A DNA stretch of 64,000 bases from Lachnospiraceae bacterium (GTDB lineage Bacteria > Bacillota > Clostridia > Lachnospirales > Lachnospiraceae), in contig CAJTCV010000011.1 of NCBI GenBank assembly GCA_910574805.1, forward strand, positions 1 through 64,000. The letters run 5' to 3'. Positions within the stretch are counted from its first letter, which is position 1, and every line of letters begins with the position of its first letter. The notes under the pieces were generated by a model that did not search any database, was not told the DNA's origin, and worked only from the letters and a program-made list of their open reading frames with translations. Below are positions 56,179 through 64,000 of the stretch, piece by piece. Both the position numbers and the translations under genes were made by a program.

Positions 56179-56237
56179 CGACAGGTGATAAGTAAGAGAT
56201 CTTACATAAGACAGAACGTATCTTAACACCATCTCAG

Positions 56238-56266
56238 CCAGGGCGGGTCCGCCCGCCCTGGTCTGT
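56238..56266 (+). terminator. GC-rich hairpin after the pilin
   Basis: CCAGGGCGGG pairs with CCCGCCCTGG, followed by TCTGTT. Partial termination here would let pilin exceed sortase. Confidence 0.65.
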
Positions 56267-56299
56267 TATAAAAACATTACAACAACAAGGAGAGCCCGG

Positions 56300-57412
56300 A
56301 TGAGAAAGCACATAATAACGATTCTGTTCAGTCTTTTATTTTTGGCCGGTCTGTCCTTGCTGCTGTATCCATTTGCAGCAAATGAATGGAATAACTATCG
56401 GCAGAGCCGTCTGATTTCCAACTATGATGAGACGATCGCCAGTCTGGAAGCAGCAGATGAGATCGATTATGAGGAAGAGTGGCAGGGGGCCAATGCTTAC
56501 AATGAAGCCCTGCGTCCGTATATCCTGCCGGATTCCTTTGCGGTTGCGCAGGCGACGGAGCAGGATGAAGCCTATATGTCGGCGTTGAATCTGACCGGCG
56601 ACGGAATGATGGGATATGTGCAGATCCCGAAGATCAACGTGAAGATTCCGGTCTATCATACGACAGAGGAAGAGGTGCTTCAGACGGCGGCAGGCCATCT
56701 GGAAGGGAGTTCTCTTCCGGTGGGAGGTTCCGGGACACATGCTGTGATTTCCGCCCATCGGGGACTGCCCAGTGCGACACTGTTCACGGATCTGGACCGC
56801 ATGGAGGAAGGCGACCATTTTCTGCTGAAGATTCTGGACGATACCCTCTGCTATGAGGTGGATCAGATCAACGTCATAGAACCGGATGATACCTCTGCAC
56901 TGGCGGCGGTGGAAGGAGAAGACCTGGTGACACTGCTCACCTGTACGCCTTACGGAGTAAACAGCCACCGGCTTCTGGTCCGGGGGCACCGGGTTGCATA
57001 TACGGAGCTGGAGGATGAAGCAGTTGCGGCTTCTCCGTTCCTGGGGGGCGCCAGCCTCCACACCAGCTACCTCCTGTGGGTGATCGTCGGACTGACGGTT
57101 ACAGGACTGTTCATCTTCCTTCTGTACCTCTACGACAGGAGAAGGAACAGAACAAATACATCCCCTGCGCCGGGAGAGGGCGCAGAGAAGTCCGGTGAGA
57201 CAGAAGAACAGACAGAAGCTGCCGGGAGAGAAGAGATACCGGAGAGCGAAGAATCGGAAGCCGCCGGGACAGGAGAGACGCCGGAAGATGGAAAACCGGA
57301 AGCTGCCGGGACAGAAGAGACGTCAAAGGACGCAGTATCGGAAGACATGGACAGCACGGAACCGGAAGGTCCCGGCGGGCCGGAAGACCGGCCGGAGAAG
57401 GAGCAGTCATGA
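56300..57412 (+). CDS. Pilus sortase with long acidic tail
   Basis: A 370-residue sortase of the pilin-polymerising (class C-like) type. An N-terminal helix (residues 5-25), the catalytic His near 153 (VISAHRGLPSA), Cys near 215 (LLTCTPYGVNSHRLLVRG) and the following Arg are present. A second membrane helix lies at about 255-277. Unusually, a cytoplasmic tail of about 90 residues follows, made of Glu/Pro/Ala/Gly repeats (EAAGTGETPEDGKPEAAGTE). AAGGAGAGCCCGG precedes the ATG. Its stop overlaps the next sortase start. Confidence 0.92.
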   Translation: MRKHIITILFSLLFLAGLSLLLYPFAANEWNNYRQSRLISNYDETIASLEAADEIDYEEEWQGANAYNEALRPYILPDSFAVAQATEQDEAYMSALNLTGDGMMGYVQIPKINVKIPVYHTTEEEVLQTAAGHLEGSSLPVGGSGTHAVISAHRGLPSATLFTDLDRMEEGDHFLLKILDDTLCYEVDQINVIEPDDTSALAAVEGEDLVTLLTCTPYGVNSHRLLVRGHRVAYTELEDEAVAASPFLGGASLHTSYLLWVIVGLTVTGLFIFLLYLYDRRRNRTNTSPAPGEGAEKSGETEEQTEAAGREEIPESEESEAAGTGETPEDGKPEAAGTEETSKDAVSEDMDSTEPEGPGGPEDRPEKEQS

Positions 57413-58269
57413 AGAAGATGCTGATCAATGTGGTATTCGGGCTTATGTTCCTGACCGGTTTCGGGATCCTGGCATATCCCACAGTCTCTGACCAGTGGAA
57501 TACCTACCGCCAGAGCCGTCTGATCTCTGATTATGAAAATGTGGTCGCAGAGATGGAGCCGGAGGATTACACCCGGGAATGGGAGGCTGCCAGAAGCTTC
57601 AATGATACGATTACCAGCAATAATCTCTACGGGGATGTCTTCGGAGAAGAAGCCGGGGAGCTTCAGGAGACGGAATACTGGCATATACTGAATGCGGCAG
57701 GTGACGGAGTCATGGGCTATATGTCCATCCCGAAGATCAATATAAAACTGGCGATCTATCACGGGACGGGGGATGATGTTCTCCAGACCGGGATCGGGCA
57801 CCTGAACGGGACCAGACTCCCCATTGGCGGGGAGAGCACCCACAGTGTGCTGGCAGCACACCGGGGGCTTCCGAGCGCCCGGCTGTTCACGGATGTGGAC
57901 CAGATGGTCAGGGGGGACCGGATCTATATCCGGATCCTGGATGAGACGCTGGCCTATGAGGTGGACCAGATCCTTCCCATGGTGGATAAGGATGATATGG
58001 AGACACTGCAGGAAGCACTCAGTATCCGGGAGGGAGAAGACCATATTACGCTTTTTACCTGTACCCCCTACGGCGTGAACAGCCACCGCCTTCTGGTACG
58101 CGGCGTGAGAGTCCCCTACAACGGGGAGGAGGAGATCGCATCCACGCCGGTGGATACCATGCTGAGGGCAGTCCAGAATTATTATATGCTGTATCTGATA
58201 CTTGGATTATCAGTGACGATACTTGTGATACTGATCATGAGATTCCTGTTCCGGCCCCGCAGGAGCTGA
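57409..58269 (+). CDS. Second pilus sortase
   Basis: A 286-residue class C-like sortase with an N-terminal helix, catalytic His near 151 (LAAHRGLPSARLF), Cys near 218 (LFTCTPYGVNSHRLLVRG) and the Arg that follows, and a C-terminal membrane helix near 260-280. It is closely related to the upstream sortase (NTYRQSRLIS near residue 35 is shared) but lacks the acidic tail, which suggests gene duplication. It starts inside the stop of the first sortase (ATGA). Two sortases often divide polymerisation and tip or base attachment. Confidence 0.92.
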   Translation: MKKMLINVVFGLMFLTGFGILAYPTVSDQWNTYRQSRLISDYENVVAEMEPEDYTREWEAARSFNDTITSNNLYGDVFGEEAGELQETEYWHILNAAGDGVMGYMSIPKINIKLAIYHGTGDDVLQTGIGHLNGTRLPIGGESTHSVLAAHRGLPSARLFTDVDQMVRGDRIYIRILDETLAYEVDQILPMVDKDDMETLQEALSIREGEDHITLFTCTPYGVNSHRLLVRGVRVPYNGEEEIASTPVDTMLRAVQNYYMLYLILGLSVTILVILIMRFLFRPRRS

Positions 58270-58349
58270 GGCAGGATGCGGAACTCTGAAACAGCGTTTG
58301 CCCGGGATTGTGAGGGGAAATGCGGAACTCTAAATAAGGAGATGTGAAG
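58270..58349 (+). repeat. Diverged copy of the leader repeat
   Basis: GATGCGGAACTCTGAAACAGC and, 40 bases later, AATGCGGAACTCTAAATAAGG match the repeat before the SPFH gene (27109-27180). Here, too, the repeat ends in the ribosome site of the following gene. Confidence 0.7.
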
Positions 58350-59393
58350 ATGGCAGGGAAGATAAAGAGAGGAAGTGCACTTGCGGCGGTATGCCTGCTC
58401 CTGTTTCTGACCGCTGTGCCGAGAGAAGCATACGGTGCTGTGGCGGTGGAGACAGAGCGAGATGACTGTTCCATGAAATTTTCGCTGAGTAATGACTACG
58501 GAGAGCTGGCAGACCGGTCCATCCCGGTGGCAGTCTACCGTATCGCGTCAATCAGGGCGAACGGCACGTATGAGCCGGCGAACGGATATGGCGGGATCGG
58601 ACTCGACAAAGTCAACTCAGCCACCACAGCGGCAGAGTGGGCAGAGATTGCGAAGAAAGCGGCCGGGATCGCTGCTCCCGGAGTGTTGGATGAGGACGGC
58701 AGGATCACTGCAAAAGCGCTGCCGGCCGGCAGCGATCCGGATGAGACAGTGGGTATCGGAACGGGTGCGTCTGATACGCAGATCATCGGGGATCTGGAAA
58801 CCGGTATGTATCTGGTGCTTGCGCTGGCCGTGGATACGCCGGAATATACCTGTTCTTTTGCTCCGTATCTGGTATCAGTGCCGGGCAATGGATACTACGG
58901 AGGCGGAGATGATACATGGATCTATGATGTGGATGTGACGCTGAAGCCTGACCGTACGGAACGTTTCGGCAGCCTGGAGATTACGAAGGCGCTCAGCTCC
59001 TTCCGGGCTGGAGACGCTGCCTCCTTTATCTTTCAGGTGGAAGCTGTGAAGGAGGTGGACGGCGTATTGGTGACCGTATACAGCGATGTGGTGCAGCTTT
59101 CCTTTGATGCGCCGGGAAACAGGAGCCTGCTCATCGAGGAGCGGATACCGGCAGGATCCACTGTGACCGTGACGGAGATCTATAAAGGCGCAGCCTATGA
59201 TGCGCAGGACGGGGACGTACGGACCGTGCCGGTCGCAGCAGAAGAGACCGCTTCTGCGGACTTTACCAATGCATACAATGGCCAGTTGAACGGCGGGAGC
59301 AGTATTGTGAACAATTTCCAGCCCACTGTGGGAATGGATGCGGAAGGAAATGAGATCGTGGAAAACTGGATGTGGACACAGATACAGGATTAG
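58350..59393 (+). CDS. Secreted pilin-like protein without sorting signal
   Basis: A 347-residue protein. A signal peptide (GSALAAVCLLLFLTAVPREAYG) is followed by a pilin-like N-terminal region (YGELADRSIPVAVYRIASI, GDLETGMYLVLALAVDTPEY) and one Ig domain of the pilin type (FGSLEITKALSSFRAGDAASFIF, SLLIEERIPAGSTVTVTEIY). No LPXTG and no membrane anchor are present, so it may be a released or non-covalent subunit, or be captured by the fibre. GGAGATG precedes the ATG at 58350. It heads the second half of the locus with the TasA-like genes. Confidence 0.8.
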   Translation: MAGKIKRGSALAAVCLLLFLTAVPREAYGAVAVETERDDCSMKFSLSNDYGELADRSIPVAVYRIASIRANGTYEPANGYGGIGLDKVNSATTAAEWAEIAKKAAGIAAPGVLDEDGRITAKALPAGSDPDETVGIGTGASDTQIIGDLETGMYLVLALAVDTPEYTCSFAPYLVSVPGNGYYGGGDDTWIYDVDVTLKPDRTERFGSLEITKALSSFRAGDAASFIFQVEAVKEVDGVLVTVYSDVVQLSFDAPGNRSLLIEERIPAGSTVTVTEIYKGAAYDAQDGDVRTVPVAAEETASADFTNAYNGQLNGGSSIVNNFQPTVGMDAEGNEIVENWMWTQIQD

Positions 59394-59411
59394 CACAGGG
59401 AGGCATGAAGC

Positions 59412-59933
59412 ATGAAAAAGAATGGATATAAAAAGACGGCATGCCTTGGGGCAGCGGCACTTATACTGACTGTCGGAGTGTCCACGGGCAGGGCGCTGGC
59501 CTATTTTACAACCTACGCATCCGCATCGGGAGGAGCAACGCTGGATCTGGGATCCACGACTACCGTGCCGGATGAGACATTTGACGAGACAACGTGGACC
59601 AAGCATGTGACGATTCGGAATACCGGAGCATATGACTGCTATGTCCGTGCCAGAGCATATGCGGGAAGCAGTTATGAGCTGGAGTATCCTGCTGCGGATG
59701 GATGGACCAGACAGGCGGACGGGTACTGGTATTATGACCAGATCCTGCCGGCGGGAGAAGAGACTGCAGAACTGCTGGTACGGATTCAGAGACCGGAAGC
59801 TGCAGCGGAAGAATTCAATGTTATCGTCGTACAGGAGCATACGGCCGTGTGCTATCGGGAAGACGGGACGCCGTATGCCGACTGGAACCTGAAGGCGGGT
59901 CAGACGGAAGAGACTTTGGGGGGTGAGGGATGA
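59412..59933 (+). CDS. TasA/camelysin-like fibre protein 1
   Basis: A 173-residue protein. The N-terminus (KKTACLGAAALILTVGVSTG, then ALAYFTTYASASGG) has the TasA/CalY signature: a signal helix followed by A-YFT at the mature start. The rest is beta-rich (WTKHVTIRNTGAYDCYVRARA). In Bacillus such proteins form biofilm fibres after cleavage by SipW. A SipW-type peptidase gene follows two genes later. GGGAGGCATGAAGC precedes the ATG. The stop overlaps the start of the next TasA-like gene. Confidence 0.8.
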   Translation: MKKNGYKKTACLGAAALILTVGVSTGRALAYFTTYASASGGATLDLGSTTTVPDETFDETTWTKHVTIRNTGAYDCYVRARAYAGSSYELEYPAADGWTRQADGYWYYDQILPAGEETAELLVRIQRPEAAAEEFNVIVVQEHTAVCYREDGTPYADWNLKAGQTEETLGGEG

Positions 59934-60694
59934 TGAAGAAGAGAAAGAGCTTCTGGGCAAAGCCGGTGCTTTTGTTCTCCGCCTCTGCCGTCCTCCTTGT
60001 CATGAGCACGGTGGGCAGTACCAGAGCAGCGCTTCAGTACACCAGCGATGCGTATGAGCTTCAGGTCAGTGTCTCCAGCATCGGTGTAAGCCTGCTGGAG
60101 GGGGAAGGAGATCAGGCGAAGGTGGTGAGCCATCGGGATTATGCAGGGACAGACTGGAGCGGGACCGGAGAATCCGGACAGCTTCTGGAGGGCCGGTTCG
60201 GAGAAGATGAGAGGCTGGTGCCGGGAAAAGTGTATGATGAGGTGCTCAGTGTGGAGAACAGCGGTGAGATCGACAGCTATGTCCGCGTGATCCTTACCAG
60301 GAGCTGGAAGGATGACAGAGGGAAGGATACCACGCTGTCTCCGGAGCTGATCGGGCTGGGACTTGCGGAAGACGGATGGGTCGAGGATACCCGTTCTGCC
60401 GGATCCGAGGAACGGATCATCCTGTATGCGACCAGGCCGCTGGCACCGGGAGAAGTACGCACATTCTGCAGGACGCTGAGACTGGATCCGTCCATCATGA
60501 GCGAGGTCCGGACAGAAGAGACGCCGGTATCAGGCGGGACGCTGGTCACCACTTCTTACCGGTATAACGGTTATCATTTTGATCTGGAGGCGGAAGTCAA
60601 TGCAGTACAGACGCACAATGCAGAGGATGCCATCCGGAGTGCGTGGGGCGTGGATGTGTCCGTAGGTGCAGACGGAAGTCTGAGCCTGCGCTGA
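59930..60694 (+). CDS. TasA/camelysin-like fibre protein 2
   Basis: A 254-residue secreted protein beginning with a signal helix (KPVLLFSASAVLLVMSTVGS) and mature start AALQYTSDAYELQVSVSSIG. Its beta-rich body (LVPGKVYDEVLSVENSGEID, SYVRVILTRSWKDD) is typical of the camelysin/TasA group. The gene overlaps its upstream neighbour in an ATGA arrangement and ends 14 bases before the SipW-like gene. The two TasA-like proteins may be major and minor fibre subunits. Confidence 0.75.
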   Translation: MMKKRKSFWAKPVLLFSASAVLLVMSTVGSTRAALQYTSDAYELQVSVSSIGVSLLEGEGDQAKVVSHRDYAGTDWSGTGESGQLLEGRFGEDERLVPGKVYDEVLSVENSGEIDSYVRVILTRSWKDDRGKDTTLSPELIGLGLAEDGWVEDTRSAGSEERIILYATRPLAPGEVRTFCRTLRLDPSIMSEVRTEETPVSGGTLVTTSYRYNGYHFDLEAEVNAVQTHNAEDAIRSAWGVDVSVGADGSLSLR

Positions 60695-60708
60695 GGAAGC
60701 CGTATCCT

Positions 60709-61287
60709 ATGGAGAGAGACAGACAAACGGACAGGGAGATACAGAGCAGAAAAGGCAGCAGGAAGAAAAAAAGCATAGCACAGCGTCTGGCATCCTGTCT
60801 GAGTGCAGCGGGGACGTTCCTTTTGATCCTTCTGGTTCTGTCCTGCCTGCCGCTCACGCTTCCGAAGCTGTTCGGGTATCATATTTATTCCGTGGTGAGC
60901 GGCAGCATGGAGCCTGCCATACCTACAGGAAGCCTTGTCTATATCGGAGAGACAGACCCGGGGAATGTGGAAGAAGGAGAGATCATTGCATTTTACGGAG
61001 CCGGAGATTCGGCGTCTATTATCACCCATCGGGTGGTGGAGAACCGTCCCATGATGGGAGTGCTGATCACAAAGGGGGACGCCAATCCTGCGGAAGATAT
61101 CAGTCCGGTGCCCTATGAGAATTTTATCGGAAAGGTCGCGCGTACTGTACCGGGCGCCGGCAGAGCGGCAGAGCTTCTGACCAGCACGGAAGGGAAGGCT
61201 CTGGCGGGAGGTGTGATCGCGGCAGCCGTGTTCCTGCAGATTCTTTCCACAGTCGTCGGAGCAGGAAAGCATAATAACAGGAGGTAG
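60709..61287 (+). CDS. sipW: SipW-type signal peptidase
   Basis: A 192-residue peptidase of the archaeal/ER type. A basic N-terminus, membrane helix 30-52, then the active-site SGSMEP (Ser near 66), a His near 107 (IITHRVVEN) where type I peptidases have Lys, and the Asp-containing TKGDANPAED. A C-terminal helix lies near 165-185. In Bacillus, SipW processes TasA-type subunits. Here it follows two TasA-like genes, so partner and order agree. Start at 60709; the longer frame has no ribosome site. Confidence 0.9.
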   Translation: MERDRQTDREIQSRKGSRKKKSIAQRLASCLSAAGTFLLILLVLSCLPLTLPKLFGYHIYSVVSGSMEPAIPTGSLVYIGETDPGNVEEGEIIAFYGAGDSASIITHRVVENRPMMGVLITKGDANPAEDISPVPYENFIGKVARTVPGAGRAAELLTSTEGKALAGGVIAAAVFLQILSTVVGAGKHNNRR

Positions 61288-61294
61288 CAGAGAT

Positions 61295-62098
61295 ATGAAG
61301 ATAAGGACCTGGTGTCTTGCGGCAGTATGCATGATTGCCGGAAGCGCGCTGAACGTGCAGGCTTCTGAATCCGTCACGGTCGGCGATGGATGGAAGACAT
61401 GGTTTGACGGAGAACAGGTAGAGAGTAATTTCAGCCGCAGAGATATCCTGAACGTTATTGGAGAGATGCAGCCAGGCGACAGTGTGACGCTGAAGATCGG
61501 GATCGAGAATCAGGACAACAGCGGTTCAGACTGGTATATGAGGAATCAGGTGCTGGAGAGTCTGGAGAAAAAGGGCAATCCGGCAAGCGGTGGCGCCTAC
61601 ACCTACCGGCTGTCCTATGTGGGAGCGGACGGAAACGAGACGGTATTCTTCGACAGCGACAGCGTGGGCGGAGAGGACAGTGATGAGGGTCTGAAAGAGG
61701 CAACCAGCAGTATGGAGGAATGGTTCTATGTGGATAATATCGCACCTTCCAGGAGCGGGAGCATCTCGCTGACGGTAGCGCTGGACGGAGAGACCCAGGG
61801 AAATAACTATCAGAATACGCTGGCAGAGCTGGAACTGGCTTTTGCAGTGGAGCCTGACAGGGAGCGGGTGAACAACAATCCTTCCGGGGGAGGCGGCTCC
61901 GGTTCCGGGGGCGGCGGAGACAGTACAGGCGGCGGTGCGGGCACCCAGGGGCCGGCTTCTCTGATCTACGCACCCGGGGCTGTACAGACAGGGGATACCA
62001 GCGATATGGTCATGTGGTCCGTGGTGGCGCTGATATGCGGTCTTCTGCTGATGGTGCTGGGGTTCGTATCCTGTAAGAGAGACAAAGGAGGGCGCTGA
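61295..62098 (+). CDS. Surface protein with VQTGD-type anchor
   Basis: A 267-residue protein. A signal peptide (WCLAAVCMIAGSALNVQA) is followed by a beta-rich domain (VTLKIGIENQDNSGSDWYM, SGSISLTVALDGETQGNNYQ). A Gly/Ser-rich flexible linker (residues about 190-215) leads to AVQTGDTSDM, a membrane helix and CKRDKGGR. VQTGD before a helix and basic tail looks like a non-canonical sorting signal, or the protein is simply membrane-bound. AGGAGGTAGC precedes the ATG. It is co-transcribed with SipW. Confidence 0.8.
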   Translation: MKIRTWCLAAVCMIAGSALNVQASESVTVGDGWKTWFDGEQVESNFSRRDILNVIGEMQPGDSVTLKIGIENQDNSGSDWYMRNQVLESLEKKGNPASGGAYTYRLSYVGADGNETVFFDSDSVGGEDSDEGLKEATSSMEEWFYVDNIAPSRSGSISLTVALDGETQGNNYQNTLAELELAFAVEPDRERVNNNPSGGGGSGSGGGGDSTGGGAGTQGPASLIYAPGAVQTGDTSDMVMWSVVALICGLLLMVLGFVSCKRDKGGR

Positions 62099-62099
62099 T

Positions 62100-63164
62100 A
62101 TGAAGAGCAAAAACAGATGGCGTGGCCTGTTTGCCGGTCTTTTGTCCCTGTGCATGGCAGTCTCGTTTTGCCCGGTACAGAGCAGGGCGGCAGAAGGAGA
62201 TGCCTATACGTATTCTGTTACATTCTATGCCGGTAACCATGGGCATTTCGGAGGAAATGCAGGGGTGGACGTATATCCCGGAGCTCCTGGAGTCAGGACG
62301 GAGAACAGAGGTTCGACACTGGTGGTCAGCGGTCTGCCCTACGGTTCCCGGGTAAGTATCAATGCGCAGCGGACTACAGAGCTGGATACGGAAAAATACT
62401 ATGTCCGCGGCGTCCGCAAAAGCGGCACGGACAACAGCGAGGCGCAGGTGGGCGAGCCCTCTTTTGAGGTAACAGCGGATCAGGATTATGTGGTTGCATA
62501 CGGGATCCGGGGCAATCTGGTGGAATATACTGTCAATTATCAGGATGGAAACGGCAATACCCTGAGAGAAAGCGAGACCTACCGGGGCAATGCCGGCGAC
62601 TATATGGTAGTGGCATATCTGTACATTGAGGGCTATCAGCCCCAGGCCTACAATCTGGGGAGGACCCTGTCCGATAATGCGGCGCAGAATGTATTCACCT
62701 TTGTATATACTCCTGTGAGGACCGGAGGCGGCGGAACCGGGGGAGGCGGAGCGGAACCTGCGCCTGCGCCGGGAGGCGGGGAGACGCCGCCTGCAGCGGA
62801 AGCGGTCACTCCGCCTGCGGCAGAGGCAGTACCGGCGCCGGGAGCGCCCGCTGCCGCTGAAGCAGGCGGGGCAGACGCACCGGGCGGAGAAGCCGGAGTA
62901 CCGGGAGGAGCTCCCGGCGTAGAGGTTCCGGATGAAGATGTCCCGCAGACAGACGAACCGGAAGAATTCCGGAATCTGGATGATGAAGAGGTGCCGCTGG
63001 CAGGTGCGGAAGATGACAGTGAGTCATCGGAGAACACCCGCAATATCATGGGAGCGGCAGTGATCGCCGGGATCGGCGGGGCTGCGCTCATCGGACTTCT
63101 TATTTTCTGGCTGAAGAGACGGAAGAAGAATCAGGAAGAAGACGAAGAAAGAGACAACACATAA
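62100..63164 (+). CDS. MucBP-domain surface protein with membrane anchor
   Basis: A 354-residue protein. A signal peptide (GLFAGLLSLCMAVSFCPVQS) leads to a beta domain and a MucBP-type repeat (VEYTVNYQDGNGNTLRESET, GYQPQA). A long Pro/Ala/Gly/Glu-rich stalk covers residues 200-300. A short LAGAEDD is followed by an apparent membrane helix (AAVIAGIGGAALIGLLIFW) and a basic-acidic tail. There is no clear LPXTG. Such proteins bind mucin or extend adhesins. It starts one base after the upstream stop and is the last gene of the fibre operon before a strong terminator. Confidence 0.82.
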   Translation: MKSKNRWRGLFAGLLSLCMAVSFCPVQSRAAEGDAYTYSVTFYAGNHGHFGGNAGVDVYPGAPGVRTENRGSTLVVSGLPYGSRVSINAQRTTELDTEKYYVRGVRKSGTDNSEAQVGEPSFEVTADQDYVVAYGIRGNLVEYTVNYQDGNGNTLRESETYRGNAGDYMVVAYLYIEGYQPQAYNLGRTLSDNAAQNVFTFVYTPVRTGGGGTGGGGAEPAPAPGGGETPPAAEAVTPPAAEAVPAPGAPAAAEAGGADAPGGEAGVPGGAPGVEVPDEDVPQTDEPEEFRNLDDEEVPLAGAEDDSESSENTRNIMGAAVIAGIGGAALIGLLIFWLKRRKKNQEEDEERDNT

Positions 63165-63180
63165 TATCAGGAAAGAAAAC

Positions 63181-63249
63181 TGCCTGCCGGAAGCGCAGCA
63201 AAGGATCCTCCCGGATCCTCCTGCCGTGCGCTCCGGCAGGTATTTTTTT
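63181..63249 (+). terminator. Large branched terminator
   Basis: Outer arms TGCCTGCCGGAAGCGC and GCGCTCCGGCAGGTA enclose an inner GGATCC-TCCC-GGATCC hairpin, followed by TTTTTTT, ending the fibre locus. Confidence 0.85.
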
Positions 63250-63252
63250 CAG

Positions 63253-63281
63253 TGGAAACAGGGCATCATGTGTGTTAAAAT
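63253..63281 (+). promoter_or_regulatory. Promoter for the lipoprotein gene
   Basis: TGGAAA, 17 bases and TAAAAT, about 50 bases before the ATG at 63331. Confidence 0.55.
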
Positions 63282-63330
63282 AGCTCATGTAAGCAGAATT
63301 TACAGCGTGTTATAAAGGAGATCACACAGG

Positions 63331-64000
63331 ATGTCTTTATCAGAATACCATGAAAACGGCACAGACAGGAAGAAGTTGCCGGGCCGGGTCCCTGTACTTC
63401 TGCTGCTGGCGGCTATCTCCTGCGGGAGTATGGAACTGACCGGCTGCAGTGCGGGAGGAGAAGGGGCGGAAGAGATATCCCGGACAGTGTCTGAAACAGA
63501 CGGGGCGGAAGCGCAGGAGCGCAGTGCCGTATCAGATGCGGTCCGGTTCGACCGGATGCTGGACGGATACGAGCCGCAGAAGGACCGGTATAATTTTCAT
63601 TTTACATATAAAATGGTTCATCCCTGGTGGGATGCGGTGGCCCTGGGGATGGAGGATGCGGCAAAGCAGTATGAGGCCATGGGCATCACGATTGAGTATG
63701 AATATCTCGCGCCTGACAGTGCGTCTGCCCAGGATCAGGTGCGCCGTCTGAATGAGGCTTCCGGGCGGGGCTTTGACGTTATCGGCGTGGATGTGGCGGA
63801 TGTGGATATCATCACGCCGGTGATCAATCAGATCATGGAAGAGGGGCAGAAGGTTATGACCTTCTCCAGTTCCGATGCGCCGAAGGAGGACGGATGCAGC
63901 CGGATTGCCTACGTGGGTAATACGCATAATTATGAGGACGGCGCAGAACTCACGGAAGCACTCTGTGCGAAGCTGGGCCACCATGGGAAGGTTGCGCTTC
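63331..64000 (+). CDS. Sugar ABC transporter substrate-binding lipoprotein (5' part)
   Basis: The frame is open from the ATG at 63331 to the window end (223 codons). A signal peptide with lipobox LTGC (Cys near residue 37) marks a lipoprotein. After an acidic linker, the mature part resembles RbsB-type periplasmic binding proteins (FHFTYKMVHPWWDAVALGME, VIGVDVADVDIITPVINQIM, VMTFSSSDAP). It would bind a sugar for an ABC importer whose genes should follow outside the window. AAAGGAGATCAC precedes the ATG. It is truncated by the window edge. Confidence 0.85.
   Translation, partial: MSLSEYHENGTDRKKLPGRVPVLLLLAAISCGSMELTGCSAGGEGAEEISRTVSETDGAEAQERSAVSDAVRFDRMLDGYEPQKDRYNFHFTYKMVHPWWDAVALGMEDAAKQYEAMGITIEYEYLAPDSASAQDQVRRLNEASGRGFDVIGVDVADVDIITPVINQIMEEGQKVMTFSSSDAPKEDGCSRIAYVGNTHNYEDGAELTEALCAKLGHHGKVAL

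Overview
The window looks like the chromosome of a gut-type Firmicute of the family Lachnospiraceae. The evidence is moderately GC-rich coding sequence with good AGGAGG-type ribosome sites, clostridial housekeeping genes (dnaE next to pfkA, a lysS carrying an extra tRNA-binding domain, greA, birA), several hybrid sensor kinases and a large sortase pilus locus. The species cannot be named from the sequence alone.

Layout. (1) About 1-6550 is a decayed, AT-richer integrated element. It holds the right end of an IS200/IS605-like insertion inside a Maff2-type gene, a truncated VirB6/TrbL-like conjugation gene, small unknown genes, a HTH-like protein and a tyrosine integrase with one frameshift. 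It ends in a 3' fragment of tRNA-Pro(CGG), the likely attachment site. (2) About 6600-8760 is a graveyard of a second integrase, an ISLre2 transposase and a metallo-beta-lactamase fragment. (3) 8800-16100 (minus strand) has a glycosyltransferase and a phosphorelay set: a receiver-only regulator, a hybrid kinase with Hpt, and a hybrid kinase fused to a DegV lipid-binding domain. A relic of an O6-alkylguanine methyltransferase follows. (4) 16390-34731 is mostly core chromosome: an acetyltransferase, a phosphoesterase, a DUF2971 protein, a HAD phosphatase, dnaE, pfkA, an rRNA methyltransferase, a SleB-type hydrolase, NfeD with a SPFH protein, argF, birA, dus, greA and lysS. (5) 34938-43528 has a Cache-type hybrid kinase and a beta-galactoside module (AraC regulator, GH2 beta-galactosidase, GPH transporter).

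(6) 43625-63164 is the most interesting part. A tyrosine recombinase gene lies inside a 1.3-kb segment bounded by perfect 31-bp inverted repeats. Within the segment, beside the right repeat, is a TTGCAA-17-TATAAT promoter that points out of the segment toward a small protein and a BTAD/SARP-type activator. Beyond lie an ECF-like sigma factor with a membrane partner, a degenerate GGDEF protein, a signal peptidase, a giant LPSTG adhesin, an LPSTG pilin, two overlapping sortases, an unanchored pilin-like protein, two TasA-like proteins, a SipW-type signal peptidase and two more surface proteins. This reads as a phase-variable surface-fibre locus with a Hin-like layout (recombinase inside its own invertible promoter segment) built on a tyrosine rather than a serine recombinase. 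It joins sortase pili to TasA/SipW-type fibres.

The window ends inside a sugar-binding lipoprotein gene.
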